Both the position numbers and the translations under genes were made by a program. This document shows positions 48,101 to 61,200 of a DNA stretch of 64,000 nt, one piece after another (within the stretch, counting starts at the first letter, position 1; each line of letters starts with the position of its first letter). The stretch comes from Rostratula benghalensis (lineage: Eukaryota > Chordata > Aves > Charadriiformes > Rostratulidae), in NCBI GenBank assembly GCA_013399305.1, contig VXAI01000069.1, positions 572,310 to 636,309 of the forward strand, written 5' to 3'. The notes beneath the pieces were generated by a model. That model ran no database searches and was not told the DNA's origin. It saw nothing but the letters and a program-made list of their open reading frames with translations.

Positions 48101-51100
48101 GCACCTATCCAACCCTTTTATCTCTGTCATGACATTTTCATATCTCATTATTCTCCCAGTCCTTCAGAGCAAGTCAGATGATCTTCTTGCTCCAGGTTTA
48201 CAGCCACAGAGAAGCCTTGTGACCGGCTGAGTTATTGTATGGCACAGCAGAAAGCTTGTTCATCATCTCTCTAAAGGGAAAATTGCTTTGTGACAGAGGA
48301 ATGGTGTTACTGTTAGATTTGATCTTCAATTCAGTAAAGGATCAGAAATATCAGGAAGTGCATTAGTGGCTCTGCTACTGTTAATAATTTATATTGGGCA
48401 AATAACAGGACAAAACTCCAAGCCAGCTAGAATTTTGTAATTATATGCACACAAATTACCAACACCCTTGAGCATTAGAAGCATTAAGACAATGAGAAGC
48501 TTTCAGCATAATTTCCTTTAAAAAAATAGTCAACAACAAAACCTGTGTTAGACCTTTGTAATTTTGAAGACAATAGCTAAAATGAAGAGAGATGTAAATC
48601 AAATGAGGAACATTTGGGACATCCTTGGAAAATCATCTTAATCACTTGGAACAAATCCTCAGGCACATACTGCTTGCTGGGTGATTAAGGAAGGCAGGAC
48701 TGATTACCGCTGAAGAAGTGGATAGGCATGTGATCATTTCACAGGTCAATCTGAAAAGTCTGGGGAAAAAAGCTGCAAAAAGATCATATCTCAGAGCAGA
48801 GAAGTAGTATCAGTATTGTTATAGCAAAGTTTAGGCGAATTCTGTTCAAGTCAGATAAGCAATGGACTACAGGAGACAAATATATTGGAGGGAGTTAAAA
48901 ATGAGGCAGCTGAAATTATGAGGTGATTCACTTACAACAAAAGATAAGAGAAAATATTTAAAGAGATCTACACTTTTGAAGACCACAAGCTCAAAGGAAG
49001 AAGATGAAGGGGTTTGTGATCTGCACCAGAAGACAGCTTGAAGCAAAATAATACAAATAAAGAAAAACAAACACAGGCCAACTGTTTAAACATTCCTGAC
49101 AGTACACCATTTGACATTAAATTAGACTCCTCAGGCTACCGAGAGTAGCACCATCATCTGGGTATTTTATAATGAGCCTAGACAAAGGGAAATAATTAAT
49201 AGAAACTAAAAGGCTAAATAAGGTGCATAACTACAACCAAAATAATGTTTTCATATTTTAGGACAAATTCTCATCTGACTTGATAATTTGGGGGTCAGGG
49301 AGGCTGTTCACATTATTTCCTCTATTTTGTGGAATTGTTTTCACACAGCATCATGAGTTCTTTAAAGGCCCCATTGAGGCAGTGGAAGAGCTGGGGAACA
49401 AAGCGTGGTCTCCTGTGGGGTGCCCCTCATACAGATTCCCCCTGTGCCTCTGTTTCTTTGGAGCTCTTCCAAAGAGCACAAGCTGAGTTTGTCCCTCTGC
49501 CTAAAGCACAGAGAGATCTTTGGGTCATTCCTCTCTCTGTGTGTAAAAGAGGTCTAAACAATTCAGGAGGCTGCTTCTCCCCAGTCTCCTGAAACACTTT
49601 GGCACCTTTGCCAAACATTCTGCTTTCTCAGTGCTCAGCTCCTGTATAGTAGACTTGATGGTCAGAAAAGCTTGTGAAGCCTAAGGTCTTTCTGGTTGTT
49701 ACACTTGGACTTTGTGAACAGGTTTTGTCAAGGAGTGGCTGAAGGGCAGGCACTAGGCTATGTCAACTTCACTGAGGATCCACATCTGGGTGGAGATTTC
49801 CTCTGTCACATCAAGGGGAGCCAACTGCAGTCTGCAGAATCAGAAGCATGGGAAGAACATGAATGCAAAATAGGGCCAGGATTACAAGGAAGAAAACACT
49901 GTTGGGGGCAGCACTTGTTAAAGATCCTTAGGATGAGTAAATGAGAGAAGGTGCTGTATGATGAGTGCTTAATAACAGCTTGATATTTGGGGAATAAAGG
50001 AATAAACTTTTTCATCATTTCTATTTTTGAGACCATTTGCACGAAATTTCCACAATTATACCTTGGGTTGTTGAAGACGTAGAAAACCATGCTGTGTTTC
50101 ATAGTGCTACATGAGCTGAATGTGTCAAGTGAGCCCTGCTATCTTCTCTAACCCTTTTTTCTTCCTTCTTTATTTTCTTCCTATTGATACAATTTTGTTG
50201 TCTGTGTTACAGGGACAGCAAAGGGTGGTAATTGAAGTAATTACCCTAATATGGAAGGTGCTGTACAGAAGAGGAATGTTGCCAGCCATTACGTTGTAGC
50301 TAAACAAAGGTGAGCAAAAGACAGAAATCTTGGTCCTGCTCATGGTCTGGCAGGGTAACCATCAAAGTCAAGCTCCACTGAACTCCCCAGCTTTTACAGA
50401 GGGTCTTCACATAGTCAGAGGTCAGTTTCTAAGACCCAGAGGAACCACATCCTGAGCGTGCCCATGTCAGGATGATGTGGGTACAAGTACAGATTTCTCA
50501 TTCTCAGTATGGCTTTCTATTATTTGTAGTGCACACTGGCTATGCAGATATTCACTTTGTGTACAAACAAAGCCAAGTCAAGCTTTCCACCCATTCAGTT
50601 ATATTACCAGCTTTCCTTAGAAGGAGGATACATTACCCTTAGAGCAAGAGAAAACATAAATTGGAGTGAAAGCATGCCAAAGAGACCCTCAGGTGAAGAG
50701 GGAGTGGGGAGAGGACGGAGACAAATTGAGCTGGATGGCAGCAATGGTTTGGACAGGCAGAAGGTACATCATCTGCATGTTTTTTGGGGTTTTTTTTTAT
50801 TATTATTTTTATTTTTTTTTTCCATTTAAAATGCTGAATATTCTGTTCTGTTAACCAACATCACCTTCACAGTGGCCACTTGGGTGTAAGCAAAAATTGA
50901 ATGGCTAGAGCAGCACTGTGAGGGGGATTTAATCAAACAGTCTCTTCAGCACAGTAATGAATTAATTTGTTACACATACAATATGTAAAACCATATAAAT
51001 ATGTTCCCTCCTCTCTTCACCTCAGAAGGGTTTTAATGTGTGAGTTCTCATTAATATTCACTTCTCTGTCAAATAGAAGGGTTATGCAGCATTACTGGAT

Positions 51101-51160
51101 AATGTTGAAATGTCAGAAATGCTTGCATTGCTGACCTAAATCAGTGATTCTCCATGCAGT
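42160..51160. other. Non-coding sequence, no gene seen
   Basis: Nine kilobases of mostly AT-rich unique DNA. Frames are under 100 codons and unremarkable. Small A-rich and T-rich runs occur (for example near 46390 and 46930), and a T-rich TTA/TTTTA low-complexity tract lies at about 50779-50821. No element, RNA gene or promoter recognised. Confidence 0.6.
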
Positions 51161-51164
51161 CATC

Positions 51165-51241
51165 TAGCCCATTTGTATGTAAAGCACAACTGTACTTTGA
51201 AACTGAGGAAATAACGAACCTGAGAAGTTCCCAAATGATAG
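51165..51241 (-). repeat. Possible MIR-type SINE relic, antisense
   Basis: CCCATTTGTA, then GAAACTGAGG (51199-51208) and AAGTTCCCAAATGA follow the order of the reverse complement of the MIR core (CCCATTTTACAGATG, GAAACTGAGGCACAGAG, CTTGCCCAAGGTCA). The copy would need an insertion between the first two blocks. Degraded, so uncertain. Confidence 0.35.
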
Positions 51242-51568
51242 GCCAATGCAGTATACTCTGTCCCCTCACCTTTGGATCACTCTGTCATTTCCCTCGAGGA
51301 ATTAGACATGGAGGTTAATGAATACCTCTCCTCCCCATTCAATCCCTGGTACAGCAGAGGCGTTAAGGAGAAAATGTGAAGGCTCCATGTTTAATCATCA
51401 GTGTCTGCAGATGTAGCCATATATCCCTGCCTGCTGAAAAATGCAGCCTTGTATGGCTTTGTGGTGTTCACTTCCCCAGAGGCGATCTGGTGCCTGGATG
51501 ACTTTCTACAGGAGATGTCCTGGTTCTCCCCCAACAATGTTGAGGTGAATGTGGACCTCACTAGGTGA
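51242..51568 (+). pseudogene. Broken coding-like frame, unrecognised
   Basis: One plus frame is open for 45 codons (51242-51376), has stops at 51377 and 51392, then is open for 57 codons (51395-51565) before TGA at 51566. Both open parts read like real protein (for example LEELDMEVNEYLSSPFNPWY and YGFVVFTSPEAIWCLDDFLQ) and lie in the same frame, which is what a decayed coding segment with point stops would look like. The family is not recognised. The minus strand is also open over part of the second half, which tempers the claim. Confidence 0.2.
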
Positions 51569-52600
51569 TATTCCCGAGCTTGTATTGAGAGGAGGTCAAA
51601 AAATCAGAAGACCCCTTCTGCCCTTTAAAAATATGTGTATCTATCTCAGTGGTTTAATCTGTGCTCCCATGTGTCTCTTGAATGTCAAATGGGGGTTTCA
51701 TTTGTGTAATTTATAGTGTGGTACCACTCGAAGGTTGTAGCTGGGTTTGCTCTGGTTTTCAACACCAGTAAAGTAGATAGAAAGGTCTCTGCTCTGGTCT
51801 ACTTCTGTTCTACAACCCCAGTTGGTGGGACAAGAAAAAAAAGTGATACCTGCATGAAAGAGAAGAATGAGTAAAGGGAGAAAAGTAGGAGGAAAATAGT
51901 CACATCAGGAGACAGAAAGACTAAAGGGAGGTTTCAGGAAGAGATTAGTGATAGAGATTTTCAGTGGTAGATGAGGAGAAAAGAAGATGAATTGCTCACT
52001 TATCATAGTCTGAGGCAACATAATGAGAACCTAGTGGATGACTTCTGAAATACCAGTCTTTTTGACTGATTTCTCTGAAAGCAGTTCCCTGGTGGGACAG
52101 CGTGACAGCGATGAACGTGCCACCATAGTTTATGGTACTTGGAAAAAGTATTGCTATCATTTAAGACCAACACACAGTTCAGGCAAAAGCCTCTGTTTTT
52201 CCATCCTTTGTGGTGTTTGAGATGCTAAATGTTGTTTCATCTTCTTTAGGAGAATCTGCTTCAGGGAATTTATGACCATATGTCTCACTGTTTTCCTCAA
52301 GAAGGAGACCTTGTTGGAAATATTCCAAGAGCAGGGAGACTGACCAAAAAGAAAAGCAGATTTTATCACTAGAGATCAGCTGTAGCTCAGTTTGAGTTTG
52401 CTGCTATTATAAATGGCTTGAGATTTATGCTGGCCAACAGTGCAAACACCTGCTTCTTGCTATTTCAAATGACTGCTACCAGTTTTATTGTTCCCAGGCA
52501 CGTAAGAACAGTCCTGTAAAACATACTGGTGTTTCAAACTTGGACTGCTCAGATAATGCATGTTACTGCTTCAGAGTGGTCTTATTATTAGTCTTTGCAG
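51569..52600. other. Non-coding sequence, no gene seen
   Basis: No supported feature. Short frames only, no repeat recognised. Confidence 0.6.
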
Positions 52601-54200
52601 CCAGCTGGCTAACAGCTTCTCTTCCTACCCGTAAAAGGCAGGGGGCATGGGTGCACCTGTAGTGAGCAATTCAGCAACCACAGCCATGTTGGCTTTGCCA
52701 CCTTCTTGTGTTGGCTGCTGCTGCTGCAGTGGTTATCATGGCAATTCCTGACTGCTCTGCTCGAGGAACCAATCTGAGATGCCTCAGTTTCTGTAAATCC
52801 ATCTGTACTGTGAGTGAATTGTACGAAGATGACGTTACTGTAGTGGGACCAAACACATTGGGTTCATATTGCATTGCTGGACTGTTCCTTGGCAGTACTT
52901 TGCCAGACCCATGGATTTCTCTACACAACATCTCATAGCAAGCTACGTAACAAGGAACACCTGAGAAGAGGAATCACTAAATTTTAGTGAAGAGGAAGTA
53001 TAACTAGCAGGCTTCTCCAGCGACAACATACTTCCTTTGGCATCTTTTCATGGCCTCTGTGGCAGGCAAGATCATAAGTGAGTGAACTTTTCATCTGTTC
53101 AAATGTTATTCAGTGTTTTTTTTCTTGTGTAGTCGTGGAACAGCCCTAGGCAGCCTGTGCTACCATGACACTTGGGGCTGAGTCAGAGGTGCCATCTGGT
53201 CAGAGGTGCTGGAGTCAGTCAGTTGCTGCCTGCTGTAACCCCAGGAGAGGTAATAAATGTGTCAGGAAAAGCACTGGAAGTCACAGCAGTGCTGCCTGGC
53301 TCTCAGGAGATGCACACTGCTGTGTCAGTCCTTACTCCCGGATAGGAGGTTATGAGGCACAAGGACTGTGCTCCAAACTGCCCAGCAAAGAGTTCAGTGC
53401 CGTAAAAAGCAGAGCATGCAGGCACACCATTTCTCTCTGTGCATCATTCTCTTGAAGGTTTCAACACAAAGAATGTGCTTAGTAAACTGCATCATCTCGG
53501 TGAGTACGAGGACTGAGGTACTCCCAGGGGTGCAGAAGAAGGAGGCTCTGCACCCAGCTCAGCCATGAGCTCCTCTTGTCTTTGCCATTTTCTTGCTCTC
53601 TGCTCCAGTTCTTCCTTGATGGGGGAAGCATAAAAATTGCTTTTTTCCTTAGCAAGTGAAGTGTGTGCTGACTGCAGCTGAACGGCACCTCTTTTGCCCT
53701 TCCCAGGACTGTGTGGCAGGACAGGCAGCTAAGGACATGCAGTGGCACTATTTCATCCATGGTTTTTTTATGTCTGGTTTTGGATTTCATCTCCTCTTGC
53801 AGAGTTTTTGTGGCAGCCAGCATATGGTGCTGTAGTACCTCACAACCCACGTGCTGTACTAGCTGCCTGGCAAAAGTGCTGCTGCTACTGCTGTCAGACA
53901 CAATATTTTTGCCCTTTAATGTTAGATTGTTTAAAAAAATCTGACAGGCTGTCACCCAACAGCTGGTCTTTTCACAGGTGCCAGAAAACTAACCTCCAGG
54001 GGGATCCCTCATCTCCAGTTTTTGTAATAAATAACTGCTTAAAGCAACAAGCCCTGAAAGGGGAAGAGCTCCAGCATCGGGGCGAGTGTGGCCATGGACA
54101 CAGGTTCAGTGCTCACCTCTGCTGTGCAGCCAGACTCTGCTTTCCATCACTTTGTACGTCATTGGTGACCAATTTAAAGCAAACTCATTAATCCCGCTGC
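52600..54200. other. GC-richer block with overlapping open frames
   Basis: Composition shifts toward balanced GC for about 1.6 kb. The minus strand is open for 158 codons (53955-53479), but begins at a GTG with the first ATG 45 codons in. The plus strand is open for 149 codons over the same bases (53742-54191). Neither product has a recognised domain; the minus one is polar with a Ser run and basic patches. Mutual openness on both strands is common where stop-forming A/T is scarce, so I do not call a gene. It could be an old unrecognised repeat or a lncRNA exon. Confidence 0.3.
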
Positions 54201-54426
54201 TACAGGCTTAAAACCCCCATGTTGAAGGTGCATATTTACCCCCACCTTAACTTGAAATAATCACAGTGCAGTGCAGAACTGCTGTTGATTACTTTGTCTC
54301 ATCACATCCTTAATTAGTGTTACGCAAATTTAACAGGTAACACTGAGACTGCAGGACATGGAATCATTCAACAGAATGAAGCACAGGACCAACCTCCAAG
54401 GAGTTTTAGCACCATGTAGGAATTAA

Positions 54427-54485
54427 CTGACCCTGGGCAAGTCAGCCACATTGCAGGCATCTTTAAATACAATGTGGATACTTAA
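54427..54485 (+). repeat. Possible MIR-type SINE relic
   Basis: TGACCCTGGGCAAGTCAGCCA is followed by GCATCTTTAAATACAATGTGGATACT, resembling the MIR core blocks TGACCTTGGGCAAGTCACTTA and TCATCTGTAAAATGGGGATAAT with a deletion between them. Confidence 0.4.
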
Positions 54486-57400
54486 TTACCCCAGAGCACA
54501 GCAACGAGGAGTTAATTCCATCTTACATCCTGCTCTGATCATTGCTGAATTAGAAATCCTAAACAGTGTTATTTCAAATTCTGATAAATATTTATCTGTC
54601 AGACAACAACAACAACAACAAAAAAGGGAGACATTAACCTGTAAACGACCGATGAATTTGAGCATTTACAATTTCAAGTCTCTCAGATGTTGTTTACAGA
54701 AAGTGCTGAGGATCGCTCTGATGAAAAATTCAGCCTTTATTGTAAAAGTGAAAAGTTCCCACCTTTTAACTTCCAGCTCATTTTCCTTTCGTGTTTGCTA
54801 CAAGTTTCCAGGCAGAATGGCTTTGCAGTCCTGTCAGCCTGTCCCATGAATAGAGATGACAAGCCAGAGGAAGCCAGCAACTCCTCCTGGTTTTCTATAT
54901 GAGGACCACCTTCGACTTTGCATCTATAAGGTGATATGAATGCCTTTACTTTGAACTAGTTTTATCACTGTCACAGAAGATGTCATCATTGCCTATAGGA
55001 ATGACTTCTTTCTTCAGTAATGTATAGAAGGAAATGTCTCAGTGACTTTCTTTCAGGAGGAAGTTTGGATTTTGAAAAGCAAAATCAGGTTATGCTCTCA
55101 CGTATACTCCCAGATTATGAGAGCATTGTTATGAGATCACCCATAACAGTTAGGAAACAGATCATTAGAGTAATTCACTCGATATGGTTATGCCAAAGTT
55201 AATTCACTTTTCAGCCATGTAATAAGATCCCATAGGATCATTGCTTCTTTGCTGCATCATCAAAAATAATGAGATTCATTTTTCTCAGTTTATGTGGAAA
55301 TAAGACACTGTCTTTTATCATCCTCAGCGCAGTAAAATCGACAACTGCAGCAGTCCCTTTCTTGAGGTTTTCCAAGGTGAAAAATTATTATTTAAAATGT
55401 GAGACTTGACATATTAATGCAAGAGGTTCAGATTGTCTTCCCCTGACAGTTGAAGCTTTTATCACTAGCAGGATGTGTAGATGGATGAACAACTGTGATA
55501 ATAAGGTTTCTTGTATATTATTTCTGAAATATAAAAACTGTATTTGTAAGGCTTGTTAGTAAGAGAAACACTGGACACAAAAAATTATGCTAAGATGAAA
55601 ATTGATTGCCATCACGTGTAGCATAAATCAATATGTTTTGCTTAAGTGGTTGACAAGCACTGTCTTAAATATGAAACAAGGCAGAGAAACAATAACTTAT
55701 TTGAAGGTTCTATCAATTTAGGAAGGGGATATGCTGGGCTCTTGGTAATGATGCATGGGCAGAAGGTGTATGGAGCTTCACCTGTGGAAAGGCTCACTGT
55801 TCCGGCAGACATCCCATCAGATAATAGATTCCAGACTGCGTTTGGCATATAGTTGAGCAAAGACCCTTTCATGATCACTTTAGGAATGTGCACAAACATA
55901 ACCAACAATATCTAGAGTTTAAACTGATGGGACAAAACATCCAAATAATTTTATAGAGTTGGCTGCTGCTGTTACATTTTTGTCCATATAGACAACTTTC
56001 TGGTCTTTGTCTGTTATCTGCCCTCCAAGTCTGTATGTTCATGTAAAAGGATGGACTTTAATCTCCCTTATAGATTTTCTTACCTCAGCATGGTAATTAT
56101 ACAGAGAGAGGGACCGTGTTTCCTATGGTAGCCTTTTATCTGTCATATTTATGTAGCATGGGATGTGGTCTGCACAGAGAGTGAGATAGTCCCCATGTAT
56201 TCCACCTTACAGAAGTACACAGGCCAACTTGTCGCCTGAAGGTAGGATTGTCCCTGCTGTATTCCTTGCAGCAGGTTGAGAATAACACTTGTTAAACTTG
56301 TATGGCATCAGTTCTTTGCTAGCAGGTCTCAAGCTTATAGAAAACTTACAGTCTTGTAGTATCTACTGGGGTATTTCACCTTTGTCTGGTTCCAGTCCAT
56401 ACTCTAGTGTCACTGTTTTCTGCTTCTTTGGACAAGGTTTTGAGAGCATTTCTGTTCTAATCTTCTTGCATTTCAAATAATTTTGCATTTCCTTTCATAA
56501 ACAGTGTCCAGGGTCAAACCCCAGCCGAGTCAGTGCTTTTTTGAGTTTATGACTAATGCATGACTCTGTCATGATGCAATTAGTAACTGAGTGGCTCTTT
56601 TCCAGTACTATGCGTTGTTCATCTCTTTGAAGATGCCTGAAGGACATCAGCCCGGCTGCTGTCTGGTTATTTGATTTACCAGTACTGATCATCTGATTAA
56701 TTGGAAATGGAGGAATTAAAAAACATTGACATTTTCAGTTAAATAAAATGTCTGCTCAGAACAGTTTTCATTAGAATAGCACCTCTTTTTATACCATTTC
56801 ATACCACACAGGACTGTGTCCAGGAACCTACAGTTCAGGCCAAAGTTTTATAGAGTCTGACACCAGTATTTATTTATATGAAAAAAGCATCCTGAAATTC
56901 GATTTGCTGTCAAGACAAAGAGAGATCATCCCAGTACAGAAAACACAGAAAACCTTTTAGTCTACATATTCAGACAGGAATGAGAAAATGGGTGAAGAAA
57001 ACTGGAAATATGTAGAAAATTTGTCTCGTCCAGCAAGGTCATAGCAAATATGAGGACAAAATCTTGATTATCTGGCTTTTGTTTACTCTAAGTGTTGGAA
57101 GGTCCAGATTTGGGGATGCTGCTGAGGGAAAGCCTTCCATTGAAGGAGAATAGTATTTATAGCAGCAGTGAAAATTAGAAGTGCCTGAAGAAAGAAATGT
57201 GGTTTTACAGCAAAGGGAGTTGGGAGACTCCTCATCTCTACACAGGGTATTATTTGCAGGATCTCCATACAAGATCTCACTGTCTTTTTGCCCACACAGG
57301 GAACCTGGTTCCTGGCCTAGACAGGTGCTATGGGGCTTGCACCCACCAACCCATTTAATATAGTGTTAGCACATGCTCAGAAGGCTCGTTGTGTCATGTT

Positions 57401-57760
57401 GGCTTTCTGCAGTTCTGTCAGCAAGGTCAAAGTGCATAGCTCAGGAAACAGTTCTCTAAGACAAGCACATGTGGTCATTGCTGTAGTCCTTAGTAGTAAT
57501 TGTAGTAATTAATTTACGGAACCTCCTTTTTATTGTTTATTTCTGAAGAGCAGGTGGTAAAAGTTTACTTCCTCTGATAGAAATCCCAGAGAAAAGCAGC
57601 TGACAGCCAGACTCCCTGGGGAGAACTTGTCATATTCCCAAAGAGCTCTGCCTGTCTCCATGCAACTCAGCCAGTGCTTCCCTGACTAACAAGATATATA
57701 ATTTGAGCACCCAGGATCCCTGTGTTAGCAGCAAGAAAGCCTTATGTAAATTCCACTCTT
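54486..57760. other. Non-coding sequence, no gene seen
   Basis: Begins with a short (CAA)n tract at 54603-54620 that adds a Gln run to one frame. The rest is AT-rich, with short unremarkable frames. A near-palindrome at 56557-56578 is described among the findings. Confidence 0.6.
54603..54620. repeat. (CAA)n microsatellite
   Basis: About six CAA units running into an A-rich tract. The polyglutamine it would encode lies in a chance frame. Confidence 0.9.
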
Positions 57761-58285
57761 GTAGGCAACTTCGTGAAAGATTCATTGTGCATGAGATTGC
57801 AAATCAGGAAATCTGCATTTGAATGGCAAGTGTCTCCCCCGTGGCAAGTTTGCAAAGTCCCATTGAATTTTATACTAAGGCTGTAGCAGTTTGTGCTCAT
57901 TAAGGAACTGATTGCTTCAGTTTGTTTAGCATACTTCCTAACCTAGACAAAGCTGAACATAAGAAAACCACTCCTTGTATGTCAGCTTAATTAGAAGTGA
58001 GTAATTTAATGAACACAGTGTAATTAATGTCTATTATGGCATGCAATGATCTTATTTCAACGGGCTGGATAGATTTTTCTTTCTCCTGTAACTGTAGCAG
58101 CCTGATTGCATTTCATCAACGTAATAAAAGGTATATTTGCATTTTATTGTTTGCAGGCCTTCACTGGGAACCTTAATTCCCGATATACCGGTGCCCAGTG
58201 CATTGGGCATGGATGTCCTTAACCACAGTGTTCAGCACTCAGTGGAGGTTTACATTAGTTCTAGTCTCTGAACGTTTCTCCATTA
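57760..58285. promoter_or_regulatory. Candidate conserved non-coding element cluster
   Basis: About 500 bases dense in TAATTA/TTAAT cores (AGCTTAATTAG, GTAATTTAATG, GTGTAATTAATG), with TGATTGCATTTCATCAACG and a segment at 58158-58230 containing the inverted repeat TGCCCA-GTGCAT-TGGGCA (58192-58209). The 3' part follows an acceptor-like TTATTGTTTGCAG and one frame stays open for 38 codons from there to TGA, so a short exon is an alternative. Motif density and retained CpG (AACGGGC, CCCGATATACCGG) suggest constraint; this is inference. Confidence 0.35.
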
Positions 58286-61200
58286 AGTTCTGAATTCAGC
58301 TGATTCTTTAAGAGAGAGCAAATAATAGAAAGAGCAGTAACTACAGAGAATTTGCAGTGTATTAAGTCCATGGATCCTTCCCTGTGGAAGGGAAAGTTAG
58401 TTTACAAACATTTTTAAGTTGCAACCTATGTTTCAGAACAACTAACTTTTGTCAATGTCAAATATAAGCAAAACCACAAGGGGATGAGTTTGAATTCCTG
58501 TGGGGCTTAAAAGCCATCTTGAATAAACAACCTGCAAATATGGGAGTCATGAGGTAGGAACAAGGGTTGCTGTTTTGAACCCTGAATTATAGATTTCTCT
58601 CCAAATATGAGACTAATGCTATAGTTCAGACTTGACGCTCAAAATAATTTCTTCTAGGCTTTATATCTGTGAAATCTACTATGGTTGGTATTGAAGAATG
58701 AGCAAACTAGTGAGGAAATGCTTTTTAGATGGCTGAGTTTCCTAGAAGAGCAAGCTTCAGCTCTATGATGCTGAATATGTGCTGCTGGCTTTCAGGTTCT
58801 TTTAACATAGTGGTCTTATGACAAATTCAGAATAAGCTCTCAATTAGGACTGACTGTATTCTCATTTAAACTAGGGTAAAGAAGAAGCCTCTGTTTTCAA
58901 GACAAAGAATTTTCGTTGTCTTAAAAAATAGTGAACAAAAGAAAGAATCAGATCTTGCTGTCTCCCAATACTGCACCTCAATTCAATGAATTCAGATGTA
59001 TTGCTAGCAGTACTGAAACACGAAATCAGAGAGGGATAAGGAACTCCTTATTTTCAGATGTGGAGAAAAAGAAAATTGTGCAACTTATGCAAATCATAAA
59101 ACATCTCCAAAAATGAGAAGATCATACAATGAAGAAATGAACTATATTAATTAATAATGTATCTGAACAGATCAGAGTATAAAATGAGTATGTAACAAGT
59201 TAATAAATAATAAATAGTAAAGTCCCAAGTTTTAACTTTATCTGTTGAACTAAGTTGACAAAAGAAAATATATAGACATACATACAAATGTAAATAATGT
59301 GGAAAAGCAAGTACCTCAAGTTTGTGCTAAGAGAGCTCAGATTGAGGTAGCTTAATTTTCACACTTGATTGTCTCAATTTTTGACAATATGAAGATGTCT
59401 TCTAGTATTTAAAGACAGCTACCCTACCAAACTTTGATAGGATGCTCCTGTAGGCATTCCCATCTTTTTACTCTTCATATTAGATACACTTGATTTAGGT
59501 TGTCTTGATATATTAGAAAACATTTATCCTTAAGAAGGACTGTTTGATTTTTTTAATGGCACATAATAAAAGTCTCCAGTGTCATAGTTCTCCCTGGAAA
59601 CAAACCAAAGGCCTCAAATCTTGAGAGCTTTATCAAGGATTCTAATGCTCTTTTTCTCATAATTATCTGAGGCTCTTTACTTCCTTAAAGGTTTCTCATA
59701 GTGCAGAATCAGAATGGCTGCCAAAAACACTTCCAACAATTGTAATTTAATTATAAGAATAACCTCTGAAATAACCTATTTATGCTTAGCATGCGTTTGC
59801 AACACCAGTGAAATAGGCAGCTCTCCCCAGTGCACAAAAAAAATCTGCTAAAAAAGAATAAATTAGTGGTGAGGCATCTTCTTATCTCTACACGAACATG
59901 ACATCCATTCAATTCCATTTACCAATCGACTTTTTGCTGCAAATAAGAGCAAAATCTATATTGACTACAATAGAATCAGATTTTTCCTTTTGAGTATGTA
60001 GGCTCTTATTATTACAAATTATGCTGGCATGCTGGGGAAAGGACTGGGGATAGGACATCATAGAAGTACACAAGTCAACCTCGTTAAAGGATCTTATGAA
60101 TAAGAGAGGAGTCCACTAAAACATGTACCTTCTTGCTTTATATAGGACCATAACTCAATCATGCCTTTCTTCAAATAAATCAGTTGAGTTTTGATGCTCA
60201 TCTTATTTTATATCTTTATTTCTCACCTAAATGCACATACTTAACATTGCAGCTATAGCTCACTGTGTAGCAAAGATCCCATCAGAATTGAAATCTCAGT
60301 GCCAGTCACCTGCTTCATTTATTTCTTGCTGAGAGCCTAATGAGAAAACAGCCAGACCTACCCTGAGAAACTGAGAAGAGAAATATCTTTTTTCCAGAGA
60401 TACCAGGAAATTCAAACTGTTCTGAACATGGGAGGCAGTAAGAGCAGCTGAACTATCAAGAAATATCATTGTGAAATAAATAATCATCTCATTCTCAGTA
60501 CGACGGGCATAGATTGTGAGTGTCAGAGCTACAGGAAGAAAGAAAGGGAATTGGGCAAAAACTTACCCAACGCCTGGTGAAATAAATTAAAGTTTATCTA
60601 ATGGTTTCAATGGAAATTTCACCACAACACTTTTATTTCCCTCTTCTCTTGTGAACAAAATTCTCCTAGAATGCCCAGATAAGGTATACTCTCCAGATTT
60701 CTTACTAACTCCTAAACATGCAGCAGAATTAGTATCCAAGAGAGAAGCAGTGCTATGAATTATCATTTTGAGGAGAATATGTAGTATCAAACATTATGTT
60801 TATGTAGGAAGATGAGTTAAGAAAAGGACAAGGTTTGGTTGAGGTAAGAAAGCAAGACAGGAGTTCTCATTGATCAGTAGATCCCTTTATCCTGAAATTC
60901 CTTTGATCTGCAAAGTTAATAGAGGCCATTACAGGAACACCTGCCTGAAAATTGTTTTATATTAAACAATCAAAGTAGTTGGAAAATGTTTACTTTACCT
61001 ATAGTTTTTGGAGAGAGCTTGAACTTTGATAAAAATGTTGACCCTGGTGATGAGAACTCAACTTCTTTTGGTCAAGCTCAAAATACTGCAAAATTTTTTT
61101 TTTTAAAAAAAGTCCTATATTCTTCTGGCAAATTCATTTTTCTTACTGTAACAGAAAGTTAGGGATAAGTTGCTCTGTGTGTTTATGACTAGCGATTTTT

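Noticed and set aside
52770..52815. GATGCCTCAGTTTCTGTAAATC resembling the MIR core
   Set aside because: The match is about 20 bases, needs a deletion, and the upstream GGGCAAGTCAC block is missing.
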